DNA of 55,134 nt, from positions 1 to 55,134 of the forward strand of contig QKCL01000065.1 of NCBI GenBank assembly GCA_003246895.1. The letters run 5' to 3'. The notes under the pieces are model-generated. The model saw only the letters and a list, made by a program, of their open reading frames with translations. It made no database searches and was not told the origin of the DNA. The position numbers were made by a program, and so were the translations under genes. The stretch comes from Spirochaetota bacterium (GTDB lineage Bacteria; Spirochaetota; UBA4802; UBA5550). Below, piece after piece: positions 52,527 through 55,134 of this stretch. How positions within the stretch are numbered: position 1 is the stretch's first letter; every line of letters begins with the position of its first letter.

Positions 52527-52951
52527 CAGATGATATCAGATGGATTCAGAGACTTGATAATTACATAAAGGCACTTGCAAGGCTTGAAGAGGCTGTGCAG
52601 CTCGCATCGGAACGTGAGCTTTCAGAGCTTGAGAATCAGGGGCTTGTGAAGGCCTTTGAGTTTACACATGAGTTGGCATGGAAAACTTTGAAAGATTTTT
52701 TCTATGAGCAGGGGCAGCAGCAGTTATACGGATCAAAGGACACGACACGACTGGCATTTCAAAATGGACTCATTGAAAATGGTTCAGTCTGGATGGATAT
52801 GATAAAAAGCAGAAATGAGTCTGTACATACATATAACAGGGAAACAGCAGATGAAATAGCCCGCAAGATATGTGAAGAGTACTTTGATGAGTTTGAAGCA
52901 ATAAGGCAGAAGCTCATTTCTGAGAAAGAACGTCTGGAAAAGGGGCTTTGA
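52523..52951 (+). CDS. HEPN toxin / NTase-substrate-binding protein
   Basis: 142 residues, the HI0074-type helical (HEPN) fold. It shows the HEPN RNase motif R-x4-H in IKSRNESVHTY. The partner MNT overlaps it by 4 bp (ATGA). In such pairs HEPN is an RNase toxin whose activity is blocked by MNT-catalysed AMPylation. It is also coupled by 4 bp to hsdM, so it is made from the same transcript. The name 'nucleotidyltransferase substrate binding protein' is used in databases. Confidence 0.85.
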   Translation: MTDDIRWIQRLDNYIKALARLEEAVQLASERELSELENQGLVKAFEFTHELAWKTLKDFFYEQGQQQLYGSKDTTRLAFQNGLIENGSVWMDMIKSRNESVHTYNRETADEIARKICEEYFDEFEAIRQKLISEKERLEKGL

Positions 52952-53253
52952 TGTACGGGCTTGACGATGAAATAATCGGGAAGCTAAAGACAATCTTTGC
53001 CCGGTATGAAAATATAGAGAGGGTAATACTCTACGGTTCACGTGCAAAGGGGAATTATAAAACCGGTTCAGACATAGACCTGACTTTGCATGGAGAGGGA
53101 CTGACGCTCCATAATTCGGTTCATCCTGTTATGGATGAGATAGAAGAACTGCTGCTTCCCTATACCTTTGATATTTCTGTATATTCACAGATAGATAATG
53201 AAGGTTTGATTGAGCATATCAAGAGGGTAGGTAAGGTTTTTTATGAGAGGTGA
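52948..53253 (+). CDS. MNT-type minimal nucleotidyltransferase antitoxin
   Basis: 101 residues, GSRAKGNYKTGSDIDLTL with the Gly-Ser, and Asp-x-Asp metal-binding pair of the polymerase-beta family. A further acidic position in FDISVYSQ matches the third carboxylate. It pairs with the preceding HEPN protein. Its location between hsdM and hsdS is described as a finding. Confidence 0.87.
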   Translation: MMYGLDDEIIGKLKTIFARYENIERVILYGSRAKGNYKTGSDIDLTLHGEGLTLHNSVHPVMDEIEELLLPYTFDISVYSQIDNEGLIEHIKRVGKVFYER

Positions 53254-53407
53254 AGGCTTTTTCTATATACCTACTTCATTGGTACTTGATGGGAATATTT
53301 GTCAAGAGGTACGGTTGCCGAGTGATGAACGGCATGTCAATACTTGCAATGAAGGTGAATTCAGAATGGCCGATCATCGTATCGAGGCAAAGGGTGGAGT
53401 TGAGTGA
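53243..53407 (+). CDS. Possible 54-residue ORF between MNT and HsdS
   Basis: Begins MRGEGFFYIPTSLVLDGNIC and ends overlapping the hsdS start by 4 bp. Weak ribosome binding site, no homology recognised, and codon bias is not distinct. It may be a relic of a rearranged gene between MNT and hsdS. Confidence 0.3.
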   Translation: MRGEGFFYIPTSLVLDGNICQEVRLPSDERHVNTCNEGEFRMADHRIEAKGGVE

Positions 53408-54684
53408 ATAGTAAGAGGAATGAGGGAGTGGTGAGTTTAGAAGACGAGTCCATACTTAATGATCCGGCGGGCTCAGTGCCTAAGCTGCCGGTGGGCTGGG
53501 AATTGAAAAAACTTAGAGAAGTATGCTACAAAATAACAGATGGTACTCATCAGACTCCAAAATATTTTGATAATGGTGTAATCTTTTTATCTTCTAAAAA
53601 TGTTACTACAGGAAAAATTGATTGGAATGATGTTAAGTATATTGATGAAAAACAACATATTGAAATGCATAAGCGTGTTGCGCCACAAATTGGAGATATA
53701 TTATTAGCAAAAAATGGAACAACAGGAGTTGCTGCAATTGTAGATCGAGACGAAGTTTTTGATATTTATGTAAGCCTTGCTCATATTAGAAGTTTAGGTG
53801 AGATATTACCGGAGTATATGCTACATTTCATTAATTCACCTGTTGCAAAGTCTCAATTTAATAAAAGATTAAAAGGTGTAGGTGTACCGAATCTGCATTT
53901 ACAAGAAATACGGGAAGTTGAGATAACTTTTCCTAAATCACTTGCTGAACAGAAACGAATAGTTGCCATTCTCGACAAGGCCTTTGAGGCCATAGATCAG
54001 GCCAGGGCCAATATAGAACGCAATATTGAAAATGCTAAAGAGTTGTTTCAGAGTAAACTCAATGAGATTTTCAGTCAGAAAGGTGAAGGTTGGGAAGAGA
54101 AGAAGTTGGGGGAATTGGGTACTCTTACATCAAGTAAGAGAATATTTAAAAAAGAATATGTAACAGAGGGGATTCCTTTTTATCGTTCAAAAGAAATTAA
54201 GGAGCTTGCTCATAATAGAGATATATCATTAGAATTATTTATTACAGAAGAAAGGTATGATGAAATTAAATCCAAATTTGGAATACCCCAGGCCGGTGAT
54301 ATTCTCTTAACCGCTGTAGGGACTATTGGTGAGATGTACGTTGTTAAAGAAAATGAAAAGTTTTATTTTAAGGACGGGAATATAATGTGGCTCAAAGATT
54401 TTAACACATTAAATACATACTATTTAAAATATGCCTTAACATCTTATGTTGAACAATTAAAAGCAATGTCGAGAGGATCGGCATATAGTGCATTGACTAT
54501 TGAAAAGCTGAAAGAATATTATGTGCCTGTACCTCCTAAGGAAGAGCAGGTTAAAATTGTTGGTAAATTAGATGCATTGATGAATAATATAAATGAATGC
54601 ATTTCGATGTATCGCAGTAGGTGTAATATACTGGAAGAATTGAAAAAATCTATTCTTCAAAAAGCGTTTCGGGGGGAGTTGTAG
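53404..54684 (+). CDS. hsdS: Type I restriction specificity subunit
   Basis: 426 residues, two target recognition domains (about 28-185 and about 230-390) separated by conserved helices (ILDKAFEAIDQARANIERNI). Each begins with the usual W-E-x-K-K-L-x-E motif (GWELKKLREVCY; GWEEKKLGELGT). The TRDs are clearly more AT-rich than hsdM and the inter-domain helices, pointing to domain exchange. The start may be this GTG or a GTG at 53431. HsdR is not encoded between hsdM and hsdS and is not visible downstream in the window. Confidence 0.9.
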   Translation: MNSKRNEGVVSLEDESILNDPAGSVPKLPVGWELKKLREVCYKITDGTHQTPKYFDNGVIFLSSKNVTTGKIDWNDVKYIDEKQHIEMHKRVAPQIGDILLAKNGTTGVAAIVDRDEVFDIYVSLAHIRSLGEILPEYMLHFINSPVAKSQFNKRLKGVGVPNLHLQEIREVEITFPKSLAEQKRIVAILDKAFEAIDQARANIERNIENAKELFQSKLNEIFSQKGEGWEEKKLGELGTLTSSKRIFKKEYVTEGIPFYRSKEIKELAHNRDISLELFITEERYDEIKSKFGIPQAGDILLTAVGTIGEMYVVKENEKFYFKDGNIMWLKDFNTLNTYYLKYALTSYVEQLKAMSRGSAYSALTIEKLKEYYVPVPPKEEQVKIVGKLDALMNNINECISMYRSRCNILEELKKSILQKAFRGEL

Positions 54685-54687
54685 GGA

Positions 54688-55134
54688 ATGGCTGATTATT
54701 CTAGTATTGTAGATTTGCCGGAAGTTCCAACTCCAATTATTGAGGCCGTTAATAATAATAAACTTGTTGTTTTTATTGGAGCTGGTGTTTCAAGGATTAT
54801 TGGTTGTATGGGGTGGGACCAGCTTGCTTCAAATTTAATTTCTATTTGCTATACAACACCGAATTCGAAAAATACTGGGAACTGTATCAGTTTTAAAGAA
54901 AAGGAAAGTTTAGAAAAAGAAAGAAATCATAAAAAAGTTATTACTATCTGCCATCACATTCTTTGTGAGAAAAATGATTTAAAAGATGTATTTTATGGTG
55001 AGTTTAATAAATCATTAATATTGAATGAAGAGAAATTGAATCAATATAATATCTATAAGGAAATATTTGGCTTAAGAGGAATTAATATAACCACAAATGC
55101 AGATAAGCATTTTGATAATAAATTTTTGGCAGCT
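54688..55134 (+). CDS. SIR2-like protein, 3'-truncated at window end
   Basis: 149 residues of the N-terminal region. VVFIGAGVSRIIGCMGWDQL is the NAD-binding GAGxS motif, and NITTNADKHFDNK matches the SIR2-type TTN-x-D segment. The gene continues past the window. SIR2-domain proteins are effectors in several anti-phage systems that deplete NAD when activated, and this one sits behind hsdS with only 3 bp between. It is AT-rich like the hsdS TRDs, indicating acquired DNA. Its C-terminal partner domain is not visible. Confidence 0.78.
   Translation, partial: MADYSSIVDLPEVPTPIIEAVNNNKLVVFIGAGVSRIIGCMGWDQLASNLISICYTTPNSKNTGNCISFKEKESLEKERNHKKVITICHHILCEKNDLKDVFYGEFNKSLILNEEKLNQYNIYKEIFGLRGINITTNADKHFDNKFLAA

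Overview
This window looks like chromosome of a diderm (Gram-negative) bacterium of moderate-to-low GC. Evidence: an ADP-heptose pathway for LPS core, several lipobox proteins, an Lgt-family protein and signal-peptide proteins. No rRNA, tRNA or CRISPR array is visible. The lineage is not decided by the sequence. The mix (rho-rpmE, paired M16 peptidases, hybrid kinases with periplasmic binding domains, many short palindromic intergenic repeats) would fit a spirochaete or a deltaproteobacterium-like organism, and I treat that only as a guess.

Layout. 0-9 kb is cell-surface polysaccharide: a truncated family-2 glycosyltransferase, a flippase, a family-9 glycosyltransferase and the heptose genes gmhB, hldE and gmhA on the minus strand, then a plus-strand aminotransferase/4,6-dehydratase pair for an amino-sugar nucleotide. 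The first 3.4 kb is visibly more AT-rich than what follows. 9-14 kb holds malQ with a large UPF0182 membrane protein. 13.7-18.2 kb is metal transport: a ZevA/ZevB-like DUF1007-NicO pair diverging from feoC-feoA-feoB across a region with a 21-bp palindrome. 18-24 kb is housekeeping: dapA-dapB with a CBS-PAS-Fis-type regulator, then rho-rpmE. 24-27 kb has an exported protein of unknown function and a fur operon with a near-consensus Fur box and two DUF5320-type Gly-rich proteins. 27-34 kb holds an NHL-repeat lipoprotein, an EamA transporter, an Lgt-like protein, a pair of M16 peptidases (one catalytic, one degenerate), a 46-residue small protein and greA.

34-45 kb is a signalling cluster: an ECF-S-like membrane protein overlapping a hybrid two-component protein with an AraC output domain, then three more histidine kinases. 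Three of the four kinases carry SBP_bac_3-type periplasmic sensors. 45-51 kb is an accessory zone with an ArsC-like protein, small exported proteins, two tandem paralogues with fibronectin-III-like C-termini, a polytopic membrane protein, a secreted thermonuclease and many families of short palindromic repeats. One repeat, centred on TCTGACCGGTCAGA, occurs in three intact copies and one deleted copy, each upstream of a gene and pointing the same way relative to it.

51-55.1 kb is a defence island: hsdM, an embedded HEPN/MNT pair with visible catalytic motifs, hsdS, and the start of a SIR2-like protein cut by the window end. hsdR is not present, so it lies beyond the window or elsewhere. The two observations most worth following up are the dispersed promoter-proximal palindrome at 37-51 kb and the hsdM-HEPN-MNT-hsdS-SIR2 arrangement.
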